Origin: Agrocybe praecox
Taxonomy: Eukaryota > Basidiomycota > Agaricomycetes > Agaricales > Agrocybaceae
NCBI GenBank assembly: GCA_964017145.1
Contig: OZ024848.1
Span: forward strand, 1,314,501-1,378,500
Direction: 5' to 3'
DNA length: 64,000 bases
A program made the translations under genes and the position numbers. Below, piece by piece: positions 22,692 through 32,572 of this stretch (the first letter of the stretch is position 1; every line of letters starts with the position of its first letter). Below the pieces are notes generated by a model. That model saw nothing but the letters and a program-made list of their open reading frames with translations, was not told the origin of the DNA and did not search any database.

Positions 22692-24501
22692 TGATACGAC
22701 TGGTGTTCGGCTGTGACTGAACTTTAACCAAGTATCTATCCTACTTAATTTTCGGCATAATAAACACGTTTATTATTAAGTCTACATAAGTACAGAGTGA
22801 GGATAGCTACATGTTTGGCTAGGGGAAACCATTCTACGAACCCTAGGACGAACCTTACGAATGCTAGAGTTAGTTATAGTAGTTCCTCGGAAATGCGTGG
22901 AACACTTTAACAGCGATGCAGCAGGATCGAAGGCTCCTAGGATAATATTCAACCATCAGGAATGTAAGCTAGAGCCTGCTGATAATAAGCTTAAACGGCG
23001 CTATAGCCACTTATTATTACGCAGTGCGCAATGCGTCCACATCTACCTAATATGGAAACGGAAAGTTCCCACCATATGAAAGTACATGTAAACTACTGCC
23101 AACGTTCCTAGGAACGCTAACTCAAGGCGGTAGGACTGATCCTAGCATTAACAAAGTACATTACTGGTCCCTAGGAACATAGTGGGCACTATGCAAACGA
23201 CGAGACAAGCACTAGTAATGTCAATTAGGACTTGCCGACGTCTGCTAGAGTCAGATCGCTGATAAACCTAAAAGGAGAAGTTCCTAGGAACGCTTACACA
23301 TGGTCTTAAGACCCTCGGATATGCGCAGTTACCTTAAACGGCAGTTGTGGAGCCGAGGATTGTAGATCCATACGATACCACGGTACTCCGATGCTTCGGA
23401 CCCTACGACGTCGATCAATGATCGTCGGCTAATGTGAATAAGCGCCCTCAGAGCGTCATGCTCGAGTCAGCGACTTGCCCAACCATACGAACCCTTCCGA
23501 GGGTATACAAAAACACGCATGGTACCTACTGGTTGCTTATGCATTGAGTGGAGCTACCTAGCGTTAACCAATAATATTATTTCCTGTATTTTCCGAGCAT
23601 TTCCGATCCACTCCAAGTATTCCTGTATTTTCCGAAACCTAGCAGTATATAAGCAGCCTGTAAATTACCGTAGCACCCCAGATAAACTAGAACCCAGTTG
23701 TCCACATTCGAGGAACGCGCATTAAGTTGCAAACTCCTAGGATCGACATTTGGTACCTAATAAATCTCCGCGAGAGTTGGTTTTATTGAACAGACTACCT
23801 ACCGTGTCATTTGAGCATCTTGGCGTTAGTTGAGCGACTTGAGTTAACTTGTAGAGTTCTCGAGGAACCTAAATAAACGTATTGGGATAAAGTTTCCTCT
23901 GTCTTAAGTGACATAAAGCTTAATACCCGCCTAAGTGGCAAGAATTGTCTAAGTGACGCCTAAGTGGCCCGTTCCTAGGGATAAGTTCCCTGCCTAAGTG
24001 GCAAATTGTCTAAGTGACGCCTAAGTGGCCCGTTCCGAGGGATAAGTTCCCTGCCTAAGTGGCAAATTGTCTAAGTGACGCCTAAGTGGCCCGTTCCGAG
24101 GGATAAGTTCCCTGCCTAAGTGGCAAATAGTCTAAGTGACGCCTAAGTGGCCCGTTTAGGATTGAGTCCCCTTTCTAAGTGATTAAAAGACTTTGGATTA
24201 AGTATCCAGCCTAAGTGGCGAACTACCTACACACTACATCTTGTGGAAACACATTAAATCTACGTTTACACTTTCCGAGGAACTTCGCTTTGTGCGTAAG
24301 CTACTCAAACACTTGTGATCTTCAATCCTAGGAAACGTTCTGTTGCATTAGAGAGCGTATCTTTAGAGAGAAAACATAATTAACGACGCGTATCGCGTAT
24401 CCCTCCCACGAAAGAACTAATCACATTGATTGGGTTTTGTTTCGGAGTATATACAAAGCACAAATCGTACATACACACTCAACCCCGCAGCAAGCACCTT
24501 A
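22692..24501 (-). mobile_element. LTR-like element copy B, 1810 bp, inside the Helitron
   Basis: Inverted copy of 11353-15881 without the Harbinger insertion. Read on the plus strand it starts TGATACGACTGG and ends AGCACCTTA. It is flanked by a perfect 4 bp duplication ACGT (22688-22691, 24502-24505). Taking it out with one ACGT puts the Helitron peptide VYPKETLT and the downstream TGA-WKTAIKN back into one frame, which confirms the edges. It contains four 61 bp tandem units. No ORF of note. Confidence 0.85.
23932..24178. repeat. 61 bp tandem array (about four units) in copy B
   Basis: Units begin near 23932, 23994, 24055 and 24116 and read TAAGTGGCAAATTGTCTAAG, GTGACGCC, CCCGTTCC and GATAAGTTCCC. 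The last is partly diverged. Confidence 0.85.
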
Positions 24502-25762
24502 ACGTTAAGGTTTCTTTTGGATACACTCTAATAAGAGCTTGTTCTTGATCTCCTTGAAGTTTTGTATTCCACCCTGCATTGTTCAAAATCTCATTTATTT
24601 GTGTTTTGCGCTCCTTTCTTTTAGTAGCTTTATCACCTAGCTCTTCTGAGCTATAATTTACTGAATCAGATATACCATAATCATTTTCTGTTTCTTCATC
24701 TTCTGTATCATAGTCTTCATAACGACTATAATCTGACTGAAATGCCTTGGTTTTCTTTTTTAGTTCGCTGTGAAAGTCATCTCTTGCATCAAGACATTCA
24801 TAGCGGAGATTAAAGTTGCTTATAAACTTCTGGTCTCTGACATTGAACTCATATCTACAAAACACTTCATCCCAGGAATGTTCCTTTTCTTTTAAAGACT
24901 TTCCACTTCGCCAAGGCTTAAAAAGAGTAAGAATTGTTGCACAGTAGTACTCTTGGTCTCCTTGATCTGCTCTAGGAAGTGCACCCCCTACAAAATTTGG
25001 AACTACAGCTGTTAGCTTGTTCATATCACAGAATACCTCATGGGTAAGGTACAATGGATGGTCTTTAGCAAAAGACTGATATGTTTTGATATCCTGGTCA
25101 AGGTCTTGCCATTCACCATCAGCTTCATTTTTGACTATTTCTGAATTAGGTTCTGTTTCAGAACACTTCCTAGCAAAAGTTTCTATAGCCTTCTTTGACC
25201 TTTTTTTCTTATGGTTACATTGTGTCCATTCATACAAGCTCATACTTTCATAACATGATGGTCGATATTTGTAATCATCCACATAAGATTTGGCAACATA
25301 TTTACCATTTTCCAGTCCAACAACAACTTTTTCCCGGTATTCATCTTCATCTTCATTTTTCCAGTTAGAACCAAACATAGATTCATCACTGAATATTTTA
25401 GCATCAACAGCAGTTTCATTTGATTCAGATTTTGGCTTTAAATCTTCACCACCACCCAACAAATCAACAGATTCAAAACTATTTTCAAGATCAGCATGTG
25501 ATAGAAATGAAGAGTTTCCTTCATGATTGAATGATAATTCATCACTTAATTCACTTTTTATACTGATGTCACCTAATGATTGGTCACCTTCTTTATTATC
25601 TATTTCAGAAACATCTATATTCTGTTTGTTATGTTCTGCATCCTCTTGTGCCCAATACTGCATTACATCTGATACATAACTTCTACCAGAAAGGAATAAA
25701 CTCATGGCTGGTATAATGATCAGGATTTCCCAACAAATACAAACATGCCATAGGACTGCCAA
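24502..25762 (-). pseudogene. Helitron middle region (after Rep)
   Basis: In frame from about RSYVSDVMQYW (25690) down to VYPKETLT at the ACGT duplication. It has an acidic Ser/Glu/Asp-rich stretch (25620-25400), SLYEWTQCNHKKKRSKKAI, HPLYLTHEVFCDMNKLTAVV, NFVGGALPRADQ and CATILTLFKPWRSGKSLKEK, the last a typical Helitron sentence (hhhLF.PWR....L) before the helicase. The last few residues of the open frame to 24479 come from the inserted element. It overlaps the previous block by 80 bp in another frame, marking a 1 bp shift near 25690. Confidence 0.75.
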
Positions 25763-28255
25763 TTTCTAGCTTAGAGGTTAATGCATTAACTATTTTTAGA
25801 ATAAGTTTTCTTGATGCTTCTTTTAGCTTGATATCACCTTCAAACAAATTTGTGTTCTGATTAAAGACATCATAAGCAGAAGAAAATATTTGATGGATTT
25901 TTAATGAAGGCTTTGTAACGTAATCGGTAACATAAGAAATAATAGCTTTAATAGAGGTGCCAGATAATAAGCTTGATACGTCTGAATTGCAACGTAAAAG
26001 ATATGTCAAACAGTAAGTAAATGTGTTCATCATAGGCTCTAATTTTTTCATATAAATATGCCCATCAGATGCATCAGCTGTTGTTTCTGTTCTTATTTCT
26101 CTCGGAAATCTTGCCATACAAATCCCTTCTGCATTTAAACAGCCTTTAGGACCGTGTCTATTTGCCTGATCATTATCTGGGTTTATTGGTTCTGCAAGTT
26201 CTGGCTCATCTGTCTCAGCTGCTTTCTCTTTATGTTTTTTCTTGGTAGGTCTCACAGAAGCCCTACATTTGTGCATGTTTGATCTAATTAATAGATCATC
26301 AACTGTACTGTTGTACTTTTCCCACCAGTTTAATGTGGCCTGGCAAGACATACAATCTTTCTTGGCACCAACTTTATGCTCTAATATGCAAGAAGGTGGT
26401 TGTCAGGGCAACACTATAATCAGTGTGACAAGGCCACCAACAAAGACAAGCAAGAGGAAAGAGAGAGAAAGAGAGAGAGAGAAAGAGAGAGAAAGAGATA
26501 GAGAGACACTCAATGATTCTAAGAGATCACACCAATGATAGTGGATATCCTAAGAGATTGAAGCTGGGGCTACAGCTATCTACATGTCCAGTATATATAC
26601 CCTACAGCTATTCTAGAATATTCTTCCATGACATCATAGAAAGGAATGATGAGTAAGGCAATGACATCATAAAGAAAGTAAAAGAATAATGTAGAATGAT
26701 GTAGAATAAATGAGGCTGTGCTCATGTGAAATCAAAGTGATAAGTATCTAATCAAATGATAATCAAGAGATAATCAAAGATATGAAGCAGATAAGATATC
26801 TACACATCTACAAAAGGGAAAAATGGGAAATAAATAAAGAAAAATAGAGGAAAATAGGGGAAACCCTGACAGTGGTGGACCTTCAGGGAGGGTTTGTGTA
26901 GGATCCACATATCCAACAGGAATATCTGCATTAGGTGTCAAATCCTTAAATATAGTGTGTATACCTTTATCCTGATCGTGAGAAATGGGAATCTTGCTTT
27001 TAACCTCATCAAATGTTCCTGTAACAAACTCTCCTGCATGAACAGACTCTAAATAGTCAATCAAACCTTTTTGGAATTCAGAATCAACATTCATGATCTT
27101 ATCTCTAATTTCTTGAGGTGAAAGAACTCCTTCAATCCATAACATCATATGTAAATGCAGTGTTAAACGTCCTTGTTGCTCTACAGTACCATAATATGCA
27201 GATGTATTGCCATATAGTCCTCTTCTATCTTCTCCAACACCAAGGACATGTTTAATTACCATGTGCACTATAAAATCAAAGAATTTAGCAGCAGCAACAG
27301 GATTAGATAATACTAGCAGATCTCTTTCCTTAGATGATCTCAGTTCAGGTTTAAACATCAAATCCTTATCAGCATAATATAAACACAAAGGATGCCTATT
27401 GTCGGCAGGAGAAAAGGTTATAAACCAAGAAGGTGCTCTTTTAAAAGACACTAAAGACCAAATTTCATTGCGCATATACTTTTTGTTTGTCAAGGAGCCT
27501 TTGACATAACCACTGACATGATCCAGGTCTTGCAATATATTAAAACACAATTTCTCTGCATCTGTCTCTGGTTTAACATTTTCTCCAGATGAAAGTCGTT
27601 TTGAAAGAGAGTCAAGAACTTGCGGGTCAATACTAGTCAATCTTTTGGATATAGTATCAAAGTTCTGACGTTTAGCAAGCAAGATGCTTCCTGTTGTTCC
27701 ACCCTTTAGCTGCTCATGGTTAAAAGCAATAATAGGGAAATACAAGTCGGTTTGAAATCTTTTATCATAGTAAGATAGCAAACATCTTTTGTGCTCCACT
27801 TCTGAAAGTTTTTTTGCATGTCTGCTCTGTCCTATACCCCCTTTACCATAAGGAAACAGCCAAGGAAACATCTGCGGATATATTTGAGGATTGTTATAAA
27901 TAGATTGAGATGATTCTTCATGTCCTATACCCAATGCCACTTCTCCTGCTTCTAAATGTCTGAGGGCCCTCAGCTTCAATGCAGTCATTGTCATGTTCTC
28001 GTATTCAGCACCTGTCAGCCCATGAACTGTAAATGGGCATTCCCCTTCTTCTGTGCCTTCTTCTTCTTCCATATCAAATTTACTCATAGCAGAAGCAATT
28101 TTGTTTGACTCTCCTACAGCAGTCTGTCTATAATCAACCAAAACAGGGACACTATTATCTGGATATTCAGCTAAATTCTCTTTGGATATCTGCAAGTATG
28201 AATAGTCTTGATGGTTGATTTTAAGCCATTCTAAGGCACAAGCTACTTTATTTCT
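25683..28255 (-). pseudogene. Helitron Rep (HUH endonuclease) region, split by a solo LTR
   Basis: From RNKVACALEWLKIN just past the 28256 stop, through MFPWLFPYGKGGIGQ, the Helitron_like_N body, and the HUH-type motif GTVEQQGRLTLHLHMMLWIE (about 27190-27130), HLH being the His pair that binds the metal. After TLPEGPP the frame meets the 471 bp solo LTR and resumes PSCILEHKVGAKKDCMSCQA (26395) with a CxxC pair. It continues through SDVSSLLSGTSIKAIISYVT, a usual place for the Rep tyrosine helix, to HEFIPFW at 25683. The enzyme nicks and joins DNA in rolling-circle transposition. The final tail residues of the open frame to 26774 are LTR sequence. Confidence 0.8.
26401..26871. mobile_element. 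Solo LTR, 471 bp
   Basis: Ends TGTCAGGG ... CCCTGACA (TG...CA with an 8 bp terminal inversion). It is flanked by the 5 bp duplication GTGGT (26396-26400, 26872-26876). It contains a GA-rich microsatellite (about 26456-26512) and AT-rich sequence. It is not related to the gypsy LTRs in this window. Removing it with one GTGGT rejoins the Helitron Rep frame. Confidence 0.9.
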
Positions 28256-29779
28256 TCATACCAACATAGGTGTTCTTTTAAAGTCATCCTCTGTTGGTTT
28301 AGCACTACCCAAAAACACAAAGGCCAATACTTCACTGAGCTCTTCTTTACTCGAAGGTAAGGTATGATATACTTTCACAGTTGGATTTGAGAACACAATG
28401 CAATTAGCTATCATCTTTGCTCTGCCTGAAGACACACTCACAAGACATCTATTATGTCGAATTCTTGCTATAAGCATTTGTTCTGCAAAAGTCAGACCTA
28501 TCAACTCCTTTGGTATATCCCCAATCCAAATTCCATTAGCTAAAGATTTTAGAGGCAATTTGTTCTTGTTTAGTGAATCTTTGCATGTTTTACATATATG
28601 CTTGCATTTGTTACTGAGAATAGGATCAGTATGCTCCAATACCTCTTCCTCTAAGGAGGTTCTTTCTATTCTTGTTACTCCTTCTGTCTTTAAAACATCC
28701 AAGTGATTTAGCTCTGATGGATGTGTCAACTCTAGTTCAAACAAGCTGTACAATTGACCACACACCATACAGCCAGCTTCTTCAAAATTTGCAGGTGTCG
28801 AATCTTGACAAAAGTTTCTAACGATCATTTCGACTAAAGATTTATCCACAGGTTTGGGAGGAAAATCTACTTTAGTATCAAGCTTATTAACCCCAAAGCA
28901 TGATGTTCCATTCTGAGCTTTATTATTGAACACTTTATGTATGAGTCTATTGGTTCTGTTGTCTACAACCTTTGACTTTGACTTTGCTTTTTTACTTGTT
29001 AAAGTCTGTTTCTTCTTGATTCTAAACTCTTTTATGCGCCTTTTCTCTTTGGTTAATTTATCCTCGGGAGTAGGAGCTGGTCTAAAAACAGAGTAGTAAT
29101 ATTCACATGCAGTACAGTAATGCTGTTTCATACAAGCAATTTTTTCTTCTATTTTTTGCCTGCTGTTGATAGGCACCTTATGTAGTTTCAGAATTGAATT
29201 TATTTCTGATAAAGTTAGACCTTCCATCAAACTATGCAAAGGCAATCTTGTAGCAATGGCTCCTTTAATGTCTGCCATAACTTTATCCAATGCAGATTTA
29301 TCACTATATGCATGAAATACATATTTAGTTACAATTTTGCTGTCATCTTCTACACCCTGATCTTCAGAATGCACAATGTAATCACTCAATATGCTAAGAT
29401 CAAATATTCGTACATGTTTATAGCCACCTCCATATAAAGAACAATCATAAGACAAGCCTTCTGATGCAAGAGTATCAAATGAAGCCAAACTTGTTCTTTT
29501 ATTGGAATTAATAAAAATGCATGGACTCAAGTAACCAAAAGCTGATAAACGTGCTTTGAAGTCATGCTTGTAGTACATAGATCTTGACATATACAAATAC
29601 AATAGCCTAACAGTGATGTATACATCATGTCGAATATTGATATAAACAGTATAGAAAATGGAAAGAGGGAGATGCAGCAAAGAACAAGATTTTTGTGAGG
29701 CTGGATGATATAATTCACTTATGTTTAAAACATGGGGTTTTATTGATGACGACTCATCATCATTGATGTTATAAGGCAT
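28256..29779 (-). pseudogene. Helitron N-terminal region (SAP-like motif, DUF6570)
   Basis: Residues about 180-215 read LPLHSLMEGLTLSEINSILK and on, a SAP-like helix-turn-helix, followed by HYCTACEYYY. A Lys-rich linker follows, then CMVCGQLYSL and CKHICKTCKDSLNK (zinc-binding pairs). Near the end come LANGIWIGDIPKELIGLTFA, EQMLIARIRHNRCLV and EVLAFVFLGSAKPTEDDF, the DUF6570 signature found ahead of Helitron_like_N in fungi. It stops at TGA (28256-28258) right before RNKVACALEW, the next DUF6570 residues, so the stop is secondary (Arg codon lost). Confidence 0.8.
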
Positions 29780-30356
29780 GATAGAGAAAAGTCAATCTGT
29801 ACATGACAGTGTGTTTATATGAAAAGAAGTCTGAATAGACGACAAAGTTGTATCTGCTGTATAGTCCAAGCAGTTTGGGGTAGTGTATGACAGTTGAACA
29901 TCAATGTTCAGCTCAATACCAGGCTGGTGCCTATTATCAAATTGATTGGATGTAAATGCCTGGATAAACATCATGTCAGCCAACAGAAAAGAATTCTATG
30001 CTGTAAGCTAATAATGCACTAACCCATACAACACATAGACTGAGCTCCAACAATTTAGTATATAACATGGTGTTAGAAAGAAGCAGCATTCAGATATTCC
30101 CATATTTGATAGTGAACATTGGATAAACAAAGACAAATACACATTCAACAAACTCACATGACTTTCACTTTACTGTTCAGCTCACACATGTACAACAAAA
30201 AAGGCGACAAATATAATTTTTCTTTGTACTATGGGATAAAAACTGGAACAAACAACCATGATACAAGTACAGAGCAAAAAAACGATTGTGTATTTACATA
30301 CAGACATTGACAAGAATTTGATAAATGGGCAATACAGAGCAACAAGATGGTGCACC
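29780..30356. other. Spacer between Helitron and the next gene
   Basis: Only short frames (29792-29983 -, 63 aa: MADMMFIQAFTSNQFDNRHQ) that might be a leader exon of the Helitron. No terminal Helitron signal was recognised. Confidence 0.3.
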
Positions 30357-30792
30357 CTAAACTGTCAAGCCAGAAACAAAACGAGAACTTGTTTGCTGGT
30401 TGTTATCTATGTATGCTTTAGCTGAATTATAGCCACAGATATAAGAACGCCATTGGTCAAGTCTCATAGGTGTCAATTTCCCAGATGAAATCTCATTCAA
30501 AATGCGGTTGAAAAGCTTTTCACACTCTGGTGTCCAGTCTAACCACCTCATTTTACTAGATGACATGGTCCATGCATTGGGTGGAGGGAACCAAGATACT
30601 TTCTGTATTTGTCCAGATCGATCTGTTTTCCAAGTTAGTAATCCAACACACAAACATATAAATATAATGTACCTGTGTAATGTTTGTAACCTCCACATAT
30701 GACAAATATCTCTTCTTCTGTGAGGTCATCATCCCAATATGACATCTCATTTCCACAGGGCACACTATATCCCAGTAAATGATCCAACACTT

Positions 30793-31165
30793 TGTTACGA
30801 CACAAGCCGTTTCGTATGTGTATAACTCCCAGAGTTTACACCGAAGAGAGCTATAGTCGTAGGTTCTTCGTTGTTCGTTCGAGTTTCGAGTAATGAAACT
30901 GTAGTATTCTCAAGAACTAGTTAAAGAACAAGAGAGTATTGTACTACGTATTTATAAGTAAAGGACACGAGGAAAGGGCATCGTAAAGGTGTGGTAAACG
31001 TTCGTAAGCAATGAGGAAAAGGCACTGTAACAATGTGGTGATCGTTCGGTGATCGTTCGATAAGAAACACACCGTATAGGTGCAATAGTCGTTTGGTAAA
31101 GGTGAGGCGACGAAACAGTAAAGAAGGAAATGAAAAAGAGTCGGCCTGCGCATGTGTTCATAGCA
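30793..31165 (-). repeat. 3' LTR of gypsy copy 1
   Basis: Plus-strand limits TGTTACGACACAAGCC ... GTTCATAGCA. It differs from its partner only near the inner end (GTTCGTAACA in the partner). It is next to a short polypurine stretch GAACGGGGGTAA (minus strand, about 31166-31177). Confidence 0.93.
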
Positions 31166-31200
31166 TTACCCCCGTTCTAGATCGGAGATTCCAGATTCGA

Positions 31201-32160
31201 CTAGAATTGGTGGGATTGATAGGGACAGTCTCGTTTGAGATGTCCTGTTCGTTGGCAGTTGTAGCATGTCGGGATTGCGTTTCTTCTGGGTCGAGGTCGA
31301 AGAGTGTATGGGTGGGGTAGTCCTCGAAGTTGTCGGGGACCAGTTGGTGGTATAATAGCCTGTCGTGGTTCGGAAGGTCGTCGATTTTGTTGTCGTCTCG
31401 GTAGATAAGGAGGTGGGAGTTCATTGTCGGTTCTAGGAACTGGTTCTGTTCGGGTTTCATTGCTGTGCGTGCCTGATGCGTCGGAGCCAATGTGGCTAGG
31501 AAATAGGGTATGAAGAAATTGTTGATGGTTTAGTGGGGGTTGAGTTGATGTTTCTGGGAATTTCACTAGTCGTTGAAAGGTGCCGATATTGAGGATGGAG
31601 GGACTTGGTTCTGGTTGTCGTTCGGTTGTCGTTATAGGTTCGTCAGGTTCTTCATTGTGTTGGTCGATGACAATGAATGGAACAGAAGGGGTTCGACTAG
31701 GGTTTGGATCGGGAGTTTCTTCGTTGGAGGTGTTCTTTGGGGGGGTTCGTACATAGATGTCAGTGTCGTCGTCTGGAGTAGGTTCCCTGGTGTCAGGGAA
31801 AGTGATGGGGTTTGTTGGATGTCCGAATGGATATGGAGAGGGTACGTTCCCTCGGATCGGTCGATGTTCGTTGGCATAATAAGCCCTTCGTTGTTCCCAG
31901 AAATTCTGGGTGTGGTTGCCTAAACCTTCCCAACAAAGGGCGTCGAGGCGAAGGGCAGCGAGTCTTCGGAGTTCGTTTAAGTGTTTCGTCTGTTGGTGGA
32001 TTTCGTTTTCGATATCGAGGAGAGTGGTAAGGGAGTCGTTGTATTGGTTCAGAGGGGCGACTAGGTTAAAAAGAGCTTGTCGGTCGAGGAAGTTTTGAGA
32101 GGAATGATGGAATTCGGTGTAGCCGATGACGAAGTGGTTTTGAACGTTCTGTTGGGCCAT
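31201..32160 (-). CDS. Gypsy copy 1 post-pol ORF with CCHC zinc knuckle
   Basis: 319 aa starting MAQQNVQNHFVIGYTEFHHS. The N-terminal half is helical (LTTLLDIENEIHQQTKHLNE). The middle is Pro/Thr/Ser/Glu-rich and likely disordered. The end is Arg/Pro-rich and closes with CYNCQRTGHLKRDCPY, a perfect CX2CX4HX4C zinc knuckle. A second nucleic-acid-binding knuckle downstream of pol is unusual, since the normal Gag already has one. The frame is conserved in copy 2 (52077-53048), with many silent and conservative changes, so it is likely expressed. Possible roles are RNA packaging or an accessory nucleocapsid. Function is unknown. Confidence 0.75.
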   Translation of the reverse strand: MAQQNVQNHFVIGYTEFHHSSQNFLDRQALFNLVAPLNQYNDSLTTLLDIENEIHQQTKHLNELRRLAALRLDALCWEGLGNHTQNFWEQRRAYYANEHRPIRGNVPSPYPFGHPTNPITFPDTREPTPDDDTDIYVRTPPKNTSNEETPDPNPSRTPSVPFIVIDQHNEEPDEPITTTERQPEPSPSILNIGTFQRLVKFPETSTQPPLNHQQFLHTLFPSHIGSDASGTHSNETRTEPVPRTDNELPPPYLPRRQQNRRPSEPRQAIIPPTGPRQLRGLPHPYTLRPRPRRNAIPTCYNCQRTGHLKRDCPYQSHQF

Positions 32161-32180
32161 GGTAATATCGAGAGGATGTT

Positions 32181-32510
32181 TTAGTAGTAGAGCGAATATC
32201 GACGATAGTGGATTTGGTTCTGGGTTGTAAAGACTGGGATCATCTTGCTTATATGTTCTTCTTTAATCGATTCGAGTTTGGGTGTGAACTTCCTGAATGG
32301 AATTTTTCGGTTTTTGCGTTTGCAAGGAGGTGGGGGTGGAAACTCTTTGTCGAACATTAGGCTGATTTGCCTTGCTCTAGACGTGTGGAAGAGTGTCTGT
32401 GTCTTTGTGATCCAATCGGAAAAGAGGGTCGAAGATCTAAATGAAAAAAGGTCGTTTTCCAGCTGTTTGTGAAGCAGCGATAAGTTTTTGGGGTTCAGTT
32501 CGTCGTGCAT
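32181..32510 (-). CDS. Gypsy copy 1 small post-pol ORF (109 aa)
   Basis: Start MHDELNPKNLSLLHKQLEND chosen because copy 2 (53398) begins at the same residue; the open frame goes higher in copy 1 only. Basic C-terminal half (KRKNRKIPFRKF, then KLESIKEEHISKMIPVF) and a Pro run before it. No known domain. It sits between pol and the CCHC ORF, in a different frame. Confidence 0.55.
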   Translation of the reverse strand: MHDELNPKNLSLLHKQLENDLFSFRSSTLFSDWITKTQTLFHTSRARQISLMFDKEFPPPPPCKRKNRKIPFRKFTPKLESIKEEHISKMIPVFTTQNQIHYRRYSLYY

Positions 32511-32572
32511 GGTAGACTTGTGTTGTGATTTGAAGCGGGGTGTTCGTTTTAACGGGTGATTGGGAGTCCGTT

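Larger units (their letters stand above)
19737..29779 (-). mobile_element. Decayed Helitron (DUF6570 - Rep - PIF1 helicase - peptidase-like tail)
   Basis: Five minus-strand blocks form one very long rolling-circle transposase. In order they are 29779-28256, 28255-26872, 26395-24502, 22679-21549 and 21548-19737. The breaks are a TGA at 28256-28258, a solo LTR (26401-26871), a 1 bp frameshift near 25690, the LTR-like element copy B (22692-24501) with an adjacent TGA at 22680-22682, a TGA at 21549-21551 and a TGA at 21354-21356. Terminal TC / CTRR-hairpin ends were not identified, so the real element is larger than the coding span. Confidence 0.85.

Noticed and set aside
23519..23725. 68 aa ORF in LTR-like copy B, also seen antisense in copy A (12008-12361)
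   Set aside because: Present in both copies, but it reads through different lengths with no conserved start, and shows no known motif; likely chance.
11353..24501. A single 13 kb giant transposon with 1.8 kb inverted repeats
   Set aside because: Each arm has its own short target duplication and separates coding exons of a different gene; interior and exterior sequences continue across each arm.
28398..28706. 102 aa plus-strand ORF
   Set aside because: It is the antisense of the DUF6570 region, which has clear motifs on the minus strand.
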